From NCBI GenBank assembly GCA_947069175.1, contig CAMTDV010000013.1, forward strand, positions 57,108,610-57,172,609: a stretch of 64,000 nt of DNA, written 5' to 3'. The notes below the pieces were generated by a model. The model was not told the DNA's origin. It worked only from the letters and a program-made list of their open reading frames with translations, and did not search any database. The DNA is from Scalesia atractyloides (taxonomy: Eukaryota; Streptophyta; Magnoliopsida; Asterales; Asteraceae). A program made the position numbers and the translations under genes. Position 1 is the first letter of the stretch. Each line of letters begins with the position of its first letter. Of this stretch, positions 34,522 through 46,197 are shown piece by piece.

Positions 34522-34789
34522 TTGAGGCCTGATTTGAGGACAAACATCAATTTTTTAGTAGACAACCAATGGTTTCAACAATTTTAAATCCAGATTCAAC
34601 CATTGAAGTTTTCTACTTCTACACTTTCTCATACAAATCTCAGATTTGGACGAATTCATGGAAAAATTGGACTATGATTTTAGTATATCACGTTAAAATC
34701 AACTCTTATCAATCCTTGAAAATTCCAGATCTAAAATCAAACTTAATCATGTCGAAAATGTAAAATTATCTGTTTGGTGACCTGAGATG

Positions 34790-35065
34790 ACTCGTACGAG
34801 TAAAGAGACAACTCGTACGAATGACCATTCGTCGAATCAGACACTTGTACGAACAAGTACACAAGTTTTCTTAAAAACTACAAATTACAGAACTGTCATT
34901 CGCACGAGCAAGTAATCCGCACGAAGAAGTCATTCGCACGAGTAACCCTTTTTCACTAGCACGAGCATCTTGCTCGCACGAATTCTTGATTCGCACGAGT
35001 ATCTCACTCGCATGAACCAACTGAGTCGCACGAGCAACTGGTCATTCGCACGAAGAATTTTTTGA
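34790..35065 (+). repeat. Array of TCGTACGA/TCGCACGA motifs in the copia leader
   Basis: More than a dozen copies of CTCGTACGAG and the variant ATTCGCACGAG stand about 15-25 bp apart between the primer site and the gag ATG (35130-35132). The first few keep the GTAC core; later ones are mostly CGCACGAG or GCACGAA. The same motif family occurs in U3 and again at 45476-46170. Confidence 0.9.
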
Positions 35066-35129
35066 AAAAATTTTGTCAATCTAATCAGTTTTTTTCGAAA
35101 ATGTGTTTTTGAAAATTTTGCAAAAAAAA

Positions 35130-38100
35130 ATGGAAGAAGAATTTTACAATGCTTTTGCTGCTTCAGCAGTTACAACTACCGAAACTCAAAATATTGAATC
35201 TTGAAAATGAGATGGGCACGATGACAAAGCATCCAAAGCTGATGAATCTTGAAGACTATGATAGCTGGAGTGAAAGATTTATGAACTGGGTTCAAGCGAA
35301 TCATTTCACCGCCTGGTTTGCCATTGAAGCGAAATATCAAGCATCGATTAGAGAGAATGGTTTTGAGAATACGTTAGCTCAACTCTCGGATTTCGAAAGG
35401 GAAAAGTTCATTAAAGAGAAGAAGATGATGAACATCTTACAGCAAGACATCAAAGAAGACATTTTGGCTCTCCTACAGCATGATGATGCTCAATCCTTAT
35501 GGAATGATTTACGGTTAAAATTCCAAGGAAGCGCGTAGCTTCGAAAGGGAAAAAGAGCATTACTAAGTAAAGAATTTGATATCTTTACTCTAATCAAGAC
35601 AGTGAAACAAGTGATTGAACGATACTCTCACTTGGTAGTCCAAATGAAGCGTACTGGAATTGTGAAGACAAATGAAGAATTGGTCGATAAGCTGGCAGAC
35701 TCTCTACCTCAAGGAGAGGGGTCTACTTACTTGACTATTTTAAAGAGCGGTATAGAGTATGGTAATTTCTCATTTCCAAGATTTATTGAGATATTGGAAG
35801 GGCACGAACTCGAGATGAAGATAATGGCAAAGAGCAAAGGCGCCCAAATGCAACAGATGTAAATCTATATTATAAGGGTAGTCCTGTAGCGCGGATACAG
35901 TCTCCAAAATTTCAAACTGTCTTCAGCGCTTTCAACACACTAAGTCCACAGTCAAGTCAAGCAAGTGGATTTCAATCTTTCGCGTCTGTCAATCCAAATA
36001 TGTCTCCAGGCCCACAATCATCTCATAGTTCAAGGAATTCACAGAATCACCGGAACAATCAATCTAATCCAAATCAATGCAATATTGCTGTTGATTTTTA
36101 AAATGCTCAAAACTTTGACGAGAACATCTCAAAGCAATACATGTCATTACTTGCCTCGGTAATTGAATCATACGATACTTTTAGTAGCAGGAAAAATTGG
36201 GAATTCAGAGATAATGAGAGAGGATTATGATCAGATTGATCCGGTCGAGATGGAATTGATTGACATCAAATGGTGTATGGCTTCCATCGTCAGAAGAGCA
36301 CAACGTTTTATGGAGATTACCGGAAAAGACAATTTGGGAGGACTTGATGGGAAACTTGGCTTCGACAAGTCCAAAGTTACATGTTTCAAATGTCGAGAGA
36401 AGGGGCATTTCAAACGAGAATGTCCAAATAGAGAAGTACAGGGTAATCAAAATTTTTTGCTGATGATTATTACAAGAAAGCCATCTATCATTGTCCTCAA
36501 CCCAAAACAAGAATGGTGCAAATCGAAGATGGACCGTCAAACTCCATAGACAAAGCTCTAGTCGTTACTCAGGAGGACGGAGGTTTCAACTGGAACAAGT
36601 ACATCACGAAGAACGAAAGTTTGGCTTTGGTAGTAGAAATCATTGAAGAACCTGAAGAATATGAAGAGGCATCTTTTGATGAGGCTCCTGAAGAATATTA
36701 CAACACATCGTCAGAAGAAGAGGAATTATTAAATAGTGCATTTAAACATCTCTTGCCTAATGACATTTTTAAAACTTTTGCAGTTTATTTTGAGCCAAGC
36801 CATCAATCGTCTTGTGAAGAAAAGAAGAAGCCTGAAGAAGAAGAAAAGAGGGTTGAAGTGAAGTTGGAAAATTTTGCAGACAAGACCAACAAAGCTTGTA
36901 TGGCAATTGTGAATGAGGTAAATCTGTCTAAAATGAGTCGGTGAAAGAAACACTTTGCATGAAATGCCAAGAGCTGAGCAGTGAGTGTGCTGAAAAAGAA
37001 ATACGTTACAATGAGCTATAATGTCATACAGATAATTTGTCATGTGATTATAATTCAACCAAAGAAGCTTATGATAAATTAAGCAAATCTGCTAAACAAT
37101 TTGAAAAGGTGATCAGAGAAAATGACGGAACACTTTGAATGCTCAAGGCGACTATAATGGACAAACAAATGGCCATTAATATTCATTTAAATACAATTGC
37201 CGAGCTAAAAAACGAACTTGAGAAAATGAAAATTGAAACATAACAGGTTAACAAGTTGTTAATCAGTTATTCTACAAGTTCATACGTCATTGATCACATT
37301 CTTCCAAAAATTGATAACAAGGAAGAAAATCAAATTGATGAAAACAATGGGGCAAGTTATGATCGTGTTCCACCACCCATGTGGAATAGCTATGCTACTA
37401 AGAAACCATCAGGGGTGGACAAGGTGTTCAATCTAAAATTAAAAACTTAAACGACAAACGAGCTACCTGCGAACATTGACGTAACTTACACCAAACCAGA
37501 AAATGAATGTGATTCTGATGTGGTTAAAACTATGGTTGAAAAAGTTCTTGAGAGTGAGTCTGATAAATCTGAAGTGGATGGTGAATCATCAAAAATTAGT
37601 TTAAACAATGATCCAAGCATCATCGTATACAAAATGCATGGATCTGATAAACTATATTCCAATGAGGATTTCCCAATTCAGAATGTCAATCTGGATCATG
37701 TTGAAAAGTTGTTCAAGCTTGTTGAGGTGATCCATTCTGATTTTGAAAAACAAGATGCATCATTTTATTCAAAATCAAAATGTGGTAACAAACCCTACCA
37801 CCAAAGGAACAGAGACTATCCTGAAAACAGGAGAGCTGGGCTCGGTTTTCAAAAGCAAAGAACGAATAACAAGTTTAAAAAGCTAAACTTTACAATGAAA
37901 ATCAATTTTGTCTATGGGACAATTGCAGAAAAAGAAACAGAAATCATCGGTAAACAATCCAATGACAAATTCAAGAAAGAAAAAGAGACTAGAAAACGGG
38001 ATTTTGATTCCTCTGTTCAAAAAGACAGTAGGAAGTGCTACAAGTGTAACAATGTTGGGCATATTGCACGACAATGTTTGCAAAGAAATCCAAAACCTGT

Positions 38101-38440
38101 TTCAAACTCCAACAGATCTACCAAAGATGTAGAACAAAAGGCACCCATGATCGTACCAAAACAAATTCTGAAGAGAAACAATGAATCCCATAAATATGTA
38201 AGATCAACGATTCAACTTAATTCTAAATTTGAAATTGGTGAAGCTTCCACCAAGAATTGTCAAAAGTATTCAAAGTTTTATTCTAAAAGGGAAAATTTGA
38301 AAACACAAACTTGGGTTGCAAAAGTCAAACCATATTTAGTAGAACTGAAACCATCTGTTCCAGCCAAAACAAAGGCCAAACAGAATGCCAAGATCAAAGT
38401 TGGTCGAAGTTTGATATTCCAAACCCACCCAAGACCAAGC
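35130..38440 (+). pseudogene. Sirevirus-like copia gag, broken
   Basis: The frame opens at 35130, shifts at once, and reads from 35218 MTKHPKLMNLEDYDSWSERF and onward to a stop at 35536. It resumes at 35602-35862 (VIERYSHLVVQMKRTGIVKT). A Ser/Gln/Asn-rich linker follows (to 36100). A first zinc knuckle, CFKCREKGHFKREC, lies at about 36382-36423. A long acidic, Lys/Glu-rich segment with an open frame at 36513-36944 comes next. The frame at 37520-38677 carries a second knuckle, CYKCNNVGHIARQC (about 38037-38078). Two knuckles in one long gag are plausible for Sirevirus-type elements. About ten stops or shifts break it. Confidence 0.85.
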
Positions 38441-40527
38441 AGGCTTGGGTTTCTTTGTTTAAATATTTTCTTCCTCAAGTGTACAGGGCTCTTGAGATTG
38501 ATCATGTCAAAATGGATTATGGATGGTGGAGCTTCCTGCCACATGACTGGGATGCTTGCGTTGTTGCACGACGTCAAAGCTATTTGGGGAGGTTACGTTG
38601 GTTTTGCTGAACTTAGGATGGAAGAATTATATGAGAAGATATTCTTACGAATGGAGTGGTTTCCTTTGACAAGGTGAACTACATTGCGGAGCTGGAGAAC
38701 AATCTACTAAGTATTTCGCAAACTTTGACAACGTGAACTACATTGCGGAGCTGGAGAACAATCTACTAAGTATTTCGCAAACTTTGACAAGGTGAACTAC
38801 ATTGTGGAGCTAGAGAACAATCCTCATGCACGCTCCAAGAGAGAATGATCTTTATGTCTTAGATATGAGTGTCACATCCACTACATCTAATAAGCTTCAG
38901 TGCTTCGTTTCTAAAGCAACCGAGAAGGAGTCAATCTTATGGCATCGGAAGATAAGGCACATTCACTTAAGGAAGATGAATTATTTGGTGCACAACGACC
39001 AAGTGGGGGGTGTTAATTTGAAGAACTTTCGTTTGTTTGATGATTGTCTGAGATGTACAAAGGTGAAACAACATAAGAAATCACACCCAAGAAAGCTTCT
39101 AAATTCTATCAAGCTACCACTAGAGAGGTTTCATATGGATCTTTTTGGGCCAGTTAATGTGAAAATCATTTCTAGAGATCTATATTGCCTGGTCAAAATG
39201 ATTTTTCTAGATTCTCATGGTTTTCTTTTTGGAGAGCAAAGATGAAACGTTTGAAAGTCTTATGATTCTTTTTAGGAAGCTTGAAAACCTGTATCACTTT
39301 CCTATCAAGAGAATCCGCCGTGACAATGGTACTGAGTTCAAGAACAAGAGAATGCTCGAATTCGGCAATGAAAAGGGGATTCTTCATGATCGAGACTACC
39401 AGAACCATAAGAATCGCACACTGATCGAGACTACCCGAACCATGCTCGTTGATTCAAAACTTCCAATTAGTTTCTGGAGCGAAGCAATCACATCTGCGTG
39501 TTACACCGTCAATCGTGTGTTAACAGTCAAGCCTCACAACAAGACTTGTTTTGAGCTTCTAAACCATCAGAAGCCTAACCTCGCATTTTTGGAGCCTTTT
39601 GGATCGCTATGTACTATACTGGACCCGGACGGTAAATTTGGAGCTAAATCCTTGGAAGAATTTTTCGTCGGTTATGCTAGTCCATAAAAACGTGTCTTTT
39701 TGCCGAGTCTGAACAGGTCATTCTTGCACAGCATGTTGATTGTCAACGATATACTATGCCAATGCCGAAACCTGGGGATCCATGGTTGTTCAACTACGAT
39801 GGTTTGTGGAATTCATTTGACCTACCTGAAGTACCATCAGAAGAAGAACTTGTTATGCTCTTTCAACAGTATCAAATCTCCAATCAAGAGCAAGTTTCTA
39901 GACCATTGGTGTTTTCTCTATCACTTCTTGTCTCTAATACACAAGGATAAAGTCTACCTTCTGAACAAAGTGTTTATGGTCTACATTAAGCCTCGATAGC
40001 TTGGTATGAAACGCTTTCAAGACATCTTCTTGACAATGGCTTTCTCAAAGGAACTGTAGACTGTACCCTCTTCACAAAGGAAGTAAATGGTCATCCAATT
40101 TTGGTACAAATATATGTGGATGATATCATCTTTGGATCGACAAATGATAAGTTGTGCAAGGACTTCGAAGAAGTCATGAAGAAGAAATTCGAAATGAGTG
40201 CTATGGGGGAGATGAATTTCTTTTGAGGACATCAGGTTGAGCAATTGCCTAATGGTATATTCATTCATCAGACGAAGTATGTTCATGACGTGTTAGAGAA
40301 ATTTGACATGACAGGGAATGCACCAGCATCAACTCCATTAGCTCCAAAGCACGGCATTTGTCCAAACGCTCATGGAGTCAATGTCGATGAAACATTATAC
40401 CGCTCCATGATCGGATCCTGGATGTATCTTACTGCTTCGCGACCTGATATCATGTATCCAACATGCCTATGCGCCCTTTATTGGTCCAATCCAAAAGATT
40501 CACACTTGTTAGCCATCAAACGAATCA
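38441..40527 (+). pseudogene. Copia pol: protease, integrase and part of RT
   Basis: Protease start KWIMDGGASCHMTG at about 38508-38550, with the usual DSG triad reading DGG. GAG-pre-integrase text (ILWHRKIRHIHLRKMNYLVH, about 38934) has an altered HHCC region (DCLRCTKVKQHKKS). The integrase core follows in several frames: DLFGPVNVK (about 39139), RRDNGTEFKN (about 39318), LIETTRTMLVDSKLPISFWS. The RT is truncated: sequence jumps near 39950-40000 to NGFLKGTVDCTLFTK and the catalytic YVDD (about 40113), ending AIKRIM at 40528. A 59-bp tandem duplication adds stops at 38671-38822. The gypsy LTR at 40528 interrupts RT/RNase H. Confidence 0.88.
38671..38822 (+). repeat. 59-bp tandem duplication inside pol
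   Basis: Units begin at 38671, 38730 and 38789 (third partial), each opening AAGGTGAACTACATTG or AACGTGAACTACATTG and continuing GGAGCTGGAGAACAAT. The first two are nearly identical, so the duplication is recent. It lies in the protease-integrase linker; 59 is not a multiple of three, so it shifts the frame. Confidence 0.93.
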
Positions 40528-43500
40528 TGCTATCAAACCCCAGATTTCCAACCCGAAATCCATACACCGGTGGGCCCGGGTGGGGAGTATCGTGACATCG
40601 GTTGATAATTATCATAGTCAAATTTAAACACGACACAGCGGAAGTCTTGGAGTAAAATTACTATTACAAACCAAATGTTCGAAATACAAAATAATATACA
40701 GGCTCGTAATAGAAGATCCATAGGCGGATCATAAATTGTACATGGAAAGAATATAAAACAGACTTTAGGCAGATTTAGGATTTGCAAGATCCTCTATCAC
40801 TGCCAAGCAGCTTTCGACCTATTTCGTATTGTACCTGCAGTTTAGCCTTTGGACGATACGTCAGCTTACATTGGTAAATACACCTAACTAACTCATTTTG
40901 AAAACTTTAAAATAATTTTTAAGTACAAAATGGCACAAAATCCTTTTTTTAACTTGGGAAAGTTGACCTTGCAACCTTGTATCAGATTCATGTGCTTGTC
41001 AATACACACAGGGCCCAGGACAGAAACCAAGACATGATTAAATACACACCACTCAGGTACTCACGAAGGAGTCATCCCCAACGTCTTGGGCATATTGCAT
41101 ATGAGCATCAAAAGGTGTATGCCTACACCCCGTGCTAATGTCGTGGCCAATAACTAATGTATTGAGCCAAGGATATCCCGGACACGGTAATTTAACCCCC
41201 GATGTTTAAGTTATCAAACAAAACTGATTAAAACGAAATATGCGGGTTTACTAGCCACAAGCGGGCATTCAATTGACCCCATTTTGGACCAAGCGGTAAT
41301 AATTTACTGTGTCCCAAGCCCGTATAGGGAAAATAAGTTGAGAGTATTTACCTGAGCTAGTCTTCTTCTTTTATTTTTAAATAACTCAGCCGTATACAAA
41401 AATACCTAGTGCAGATAGCATTTACCGGGAAGGCTCTAGTCTAGATTATGGCATAAGCTAGCCAATTAAATTCTAACAGACGTATAAACCGAATGGTGTA
41501 CATGATCATTACGTATAACGCTTGATTAAACGATGATCGGATAGAATGTAGTTTAATCCCGACAAGTACTTGACTTGTATAATATGGGTAAACATATAAA
41601 CATTCTGGATTTTGAAACATAAATGACAAGGTTAAACCTGTTTCGGTTAATTTCTATAAAATAGTTACATACACGTAACCGTGCGCAAATTAGCGATATC
41701 GGGTAACCGGATAAGTCATGGACAAGTTCTATATGCCATTATACTTTAAATAAGTTAGGATATTAGTAGGATATCAACTTGTATGCCTGTTAAGGTTTCA
41801 AAACGAAATTATGCCTCATAAGGGAATTTTGGTAATTTTATACCGTAATAAAGGAACTTGAATATAATTTAATGTTATAGTTATATGTATTCTGGAAAAT
41901 ACTTTATTTATGATATAATATCAGTAAGATGTCAATTATATGTGTAAATTATATTTTATGACCAAACTATACGCCGAAGAGGAATTTTGGTCATTTTACA
42001 CATAGTTTATAAATTATTTGGGATTCTGAGTTTATAACATGTAGCTACTGTAAATATGTTTAAAATAAGTTTTAAAATCAGTAGGTAACAAGTCTTGGTC
42101 CATTAATATGGTCTAAAACCATACTATGCGCCGAAACAGCGCTTATGTCGTAAAATGATGTTTTATGCGATGTTTAATGAAAACCGATATTAGGGTCAGA
42201 TTAAAATGTCTTAAATATGTTATTTAATATAACACATCAGTAGGTAATTGATTTACTTTGAAAAGATTTGATTAAAACCATTTTATAAGCCACAAGGGCT
42301 AAACCCGTTATTTATCGACATAGTTCAAGGACCTGTTTGAAAACTCAGTTTATAACTTGGTTTAACATCCCAAATAATCCTAACTATAATATTACATCAG
42401 TAGGAAACTCATTTTAAAGTTCATTATCATTAAAACCTTGATTTATGTAAAAAGGGCATATTGGTCAAAGATGGCATAATTATGGAACTTGTGCATAAAC
42501 TTGGATTCTGATTATTATCATGTAATATAACCTCAGAGGGTTATGCTACATTATATTACGATCATAATGCAACTTTAGATCAGTAGGTAACTAATCTAAA
42601 TCGGGTCAAAATCGAAAGTCAAAGTAGAAGTCAAACTTCACGACTTTCGGTTGCGAACCGACCCTAGAACTGAAATTGACGAGTCGAACATGATCTCATA
42701 ATTATTATCAACTTGTTTAAGTGTCAAAACAGGTTTCACAACATGTATAAGATCAATTTATGATTTTTCCGAAAAATGGCCTGTTTGACTTTTTAATAAC
42801 ATAACTTTGACACGTCAATTGGTCTAGCAAACGTGATTTTCACGAGGTGTCATTTATAGGGATTAACACCTACGTCATTACGATCACTTAGCCATGTTCA
42901 TTTCGAACAATGGTTGGACCATAATGGTCTTAACCGAAAGTCAAAGCTTTTACCGTAAAACGCTTGACTTTTGGCTTTAAAAGCCTACAAACGAAAATGC
43001 AAGAGCAAGGAACACTTACAAGAGGTTCCTACAATGCAAGAGAACTAAGTTGGATGCTCCTTTTAGCTAGGAACTTCTAGAGGAGGGAGAAGGGTTATGA
43101 TTTAGAAAGGTGCAAGTTCAAATGGTGAACTTGATCACCTATTTATAGTTGGAGTACTCAAAGGGGGTGAAGCCAGGTGTTTAGGGGTGTAAGAAGAAGC
43201 TTACAAGTGTCCCAAAACGTGGCATAGCAGTTTAGAGAAGCCATGGTTTCGAATTAATGGTTTTGGAGTTTTGCTTTGTCTCGAAACAAAACTTTCTGCA
43301 GTAGATGCTCTCTGGCAGGCTGTAAGAGGCACAAGCCCTGCCTCTCGCGCCCCGCGAGCGCCCCAAAGGCAGTTTCAAACTTGACACTTTAGCCCTTAAC
43401 TTATAAAAGCTTATAAAAACTTATTTAAACAACTTTTTGGCACTTTTAGCCCTCCGTAGCCAATACTTGGCATACCCGGGATTATGCCCGGTCATTGTCG

Positions 43501-43660
43501 AGCTCTCGGTTCGTTAAAAGGTCACTCAGAGGTATAAATTAACTTGTTGACACTTTTAATCCCTCCATCATCCAACTTTTCACATAATTACAAAATTGAA
43601 CCCTCTCATCCAACAAGTGGCACGTATGAGAGTTAGGACTTCGTAAAGGATCACTCAATA
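40528..43660 (-). mobile_element. Gypsy LTR (solo or truncated) nested in copia pol, about 3.1 kb
   Basis: The copia RT/RNase H frame stops at AIKRIM (40528) and resumes near 43664. The intervening 3.1 kb starts TGCTATCAAACCCC, resembling the U5 ends TGTCACACCC of the other minus-strand gypsy LTRs. It has a minus-strand TATA box (CTATAAATAGG, about 43138-43148). Its right end carries the gtcactcagagg/ttgacac words also seen at 1-170. No ORF is supported inside. The right border is imprecise: about 70 bp of copia sequence seem lost and no TSD is found. Confidence 0.65.
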
Positions 43661-44160
43661 CTGCGGGTTACTCGGACTCTGATGTTGGCTGCTGCAAGCT
43701 TAATGTCAAATCTACTATGGCTGGTTGCCAGTTCTTCGGAACTGGTTTGGTAACATCGCAATGCAAGAAATAGACCGTAATCGCTCTCTCTTACGTTTCA
43801 GCATCCAGTTGTTGTGCTTAGATACTCTGGATACCATAGCAGATGAGAGACTACGTACTGCAATTTCTTGATACGCCAATTTACGTAGATAACAAGGCGA
43901 CTATTGATATCACCAAAAATCCTTTTCAACACTCACACACTAAACATATTGAAATTCGACACCACTTTATCGGTGATTGCTATAAGAAAACGTTGGTTAG
44001 AATTGAAAAAATCCATACTGATGACCAAAAAGCATATTTTTACACCAAAGAATTTGATCGTTCAAGATTTAAAAATCTTTTAAAATAAAATGGTTTAAGA
44101 AACCTGACATCAGGGGATATACAAGAGGTTGAATTTGAAGATGACGAGGACTTGACGTGA
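43661..44160 (+). pseudogene. Copia RNase H end of pol
   Basis: Resumes as GYSDSDVGCCKLN and GCQFFGTGLVTSQCKK, then after shifts runs open at 43843-44088. Visible text includes TPIYVDNKATIDITKNPFQ, HSHTKHIEIRHHFI and the copia tail FDRSRFKNLLK. A last short frame (GDIQEVEFEDDEDLT) ends with TGA at 44158-44160, the usual acidic end of pol in this family. It is interrupted from its N-terminal part by the LTR at 40528. Non-functional. Confidence 0.88.
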
Positions 44161-46197
44161 TTCTTATCGGTGTGCCATGTTTTTCTGTAAATATCTTATC
44201 TTCAAAAACTAAAAACCAAAAATATGTTTTTGATTTTAGGGGGAGAAAGGTTGTGGAAATTCATAAACATTGAAAATTCAAAAAGAGTTTTGTGAAAAAA
44301 GGGTAATCATATTACATCAGTTGACAATCATAGTATGCTAAAGATATGGAATGTTTAAACAGGTTATTAAATAGGTATTACTGAGGATGTGCCAATAGGC
44401 TTCACTCGTTCAGTAAACTGTTCTTCAAAATATAAACTTAAAAGAAAAAAATGAGTAACTAGTGGGTCAACATCTCTCGGATATATGGACTTAGTACTCC
44501 GAAATTTCGTTTGAGTGATTGCCAGATTCTGCGATACTAGGTCTTTATATTTAATTGATATCTGGGGTATTATCCGAGTTCTTCTCATTTTGCGTCGGCA
44601 ATGACCTAGAACTTGTATAATACTTTACGCATTTTTCGCCTACAAAAGCTGCACAAAAATGAATATGTCATAAACATTTACGACATCTGTAGTTCAGAAG
44701 ATTCCTTTATGGAATACCACCTAAAGTTGAGAATTCATCTCTTTGTCTGTATGGAAATACTAACCTGAGCTCTCAAGGTCTCGCTATTCACCCATTTACA
44801 TATATCAATTAGATATATTAACCTGTGAAATGATATTCTGGGAATCTCGATACGGGAGTATATTCTGAGATGGGAAACACAGTTACCTCATGTTCCTTAA
44901 TATTACCTAACATATCTTGAAACAATTGAGAAATGCGTAGAGGTTTTAGTGGATAAGTATGTTGCCAATCTAGGTAAATCTGTTTAAAAACTTAAAGTTA
45001 CTACCAAGATCAACGGTAGTTGTGATTTGTCTAAATACTTGATATGATCCTCTAAACACAAAACTCACAAAAAAAATATGTATGTAAATACATCTGTACT
45101 TGTTCTTTCTTTCCGAAAAATCCCAAAACGATTTTCAGCTTACTTGTAGCAATCTTTCTTAAAGTCCCGATGATGAAAATACCGTTAGTCCAAGTCAAAG
45201 CGACATTTGCTGGAGGAAAGCTGAAGAGCACGGGCTGGGAGCTAATAAGAAAAGAAAATATCCTGAAACGTCAAAAGTTCATTAATTTGAAACTTTACAT
45301 TTTATAATAAATCTGTTTTGGTCAAGCATCGGTTAACCAACGTCATTAACTTGGACTTGGTAGGCAAATCAGATAACCAGGGTCATTAACTTGGACTTGG
45401 TTAACTGAGTGGGTTATATAAACAGATAAAATTTTAATAAAAAATCAAAAAGATAAACAAACTGTATAAGAACTGACTCGTACGAGTGACAAAAAACTTC
45501 ATTCGTGTGAAGCATTACACGTACGAGTGAACCTTGAATGAGTATAAAAAGGCTACTCATTCACACGAGTCACACTATTGACTCTATGCGATTGAGAGCT
45601 TACTCTGTGCGAATCAATTCTTGTCACTCATTTTCTTGATCTACGTTACATATCTATACTTTGGGAAGGTTGATTAGCACACCTCTTTCAATGGGCAAGG
45701 TACTAATGCTTGTTTTGAGCCGTTATAATGCCGAAATTAGACCAAAAGGACATAAAACGTAGATTTAGGTTAATCAGACCGGTAAAATATAAAATTGAAC
45801 TCAAAATTGTTAAAATCGTCCCTTTTAACCTATAAATCAACCTTCAATTTTCTTAAATCTACGCGTTTTAAGTTCGGTTTGATTAGGTGTTATTTCGTAT
45901 GATTCGTTACTCGTACGAGCAAGGATTTCAAATCTTTGTTTATCATATTGACTCGTCGAGTGATTGTTCGTACAAGTAGAACCTTAAACGTTGTTACCTT
46001 GATGACTCGTATGAAGCATCATTCGTACGAGGAAGTTCTGTTCAAACTCTTAAAATTTGTTAAGTATGCTTTTCTTTCGTACGAAGAAGTGGCTCATACG
46101 AGTTGGGTTTTGACTCAGACTTAATTTCTATGACCCGTACGAAGGATGACTCGTACGAGTTATTAAGAGTTGAAAATTTTTAAAATATTCTAAGTGT
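44161..46197 (+). other. Copia post-pol non-coding region with palindrome array
   Basis: No ORF is supported. A PPT-like tract, TTTTAGGGGGAGAAAGG, lies at 44235-44251. At 45300-45410 a roughly 45-bp sentence built on catta acttggacttggt is repeated. From 45476 to 46170 at least ten TCGTACGA motifs and variants (CGTATGA, CGTACAAG, CATACGAG) reappear, as in U3 and the leader. This region separates pol from the accessory ORF. Confidence 0.65.
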
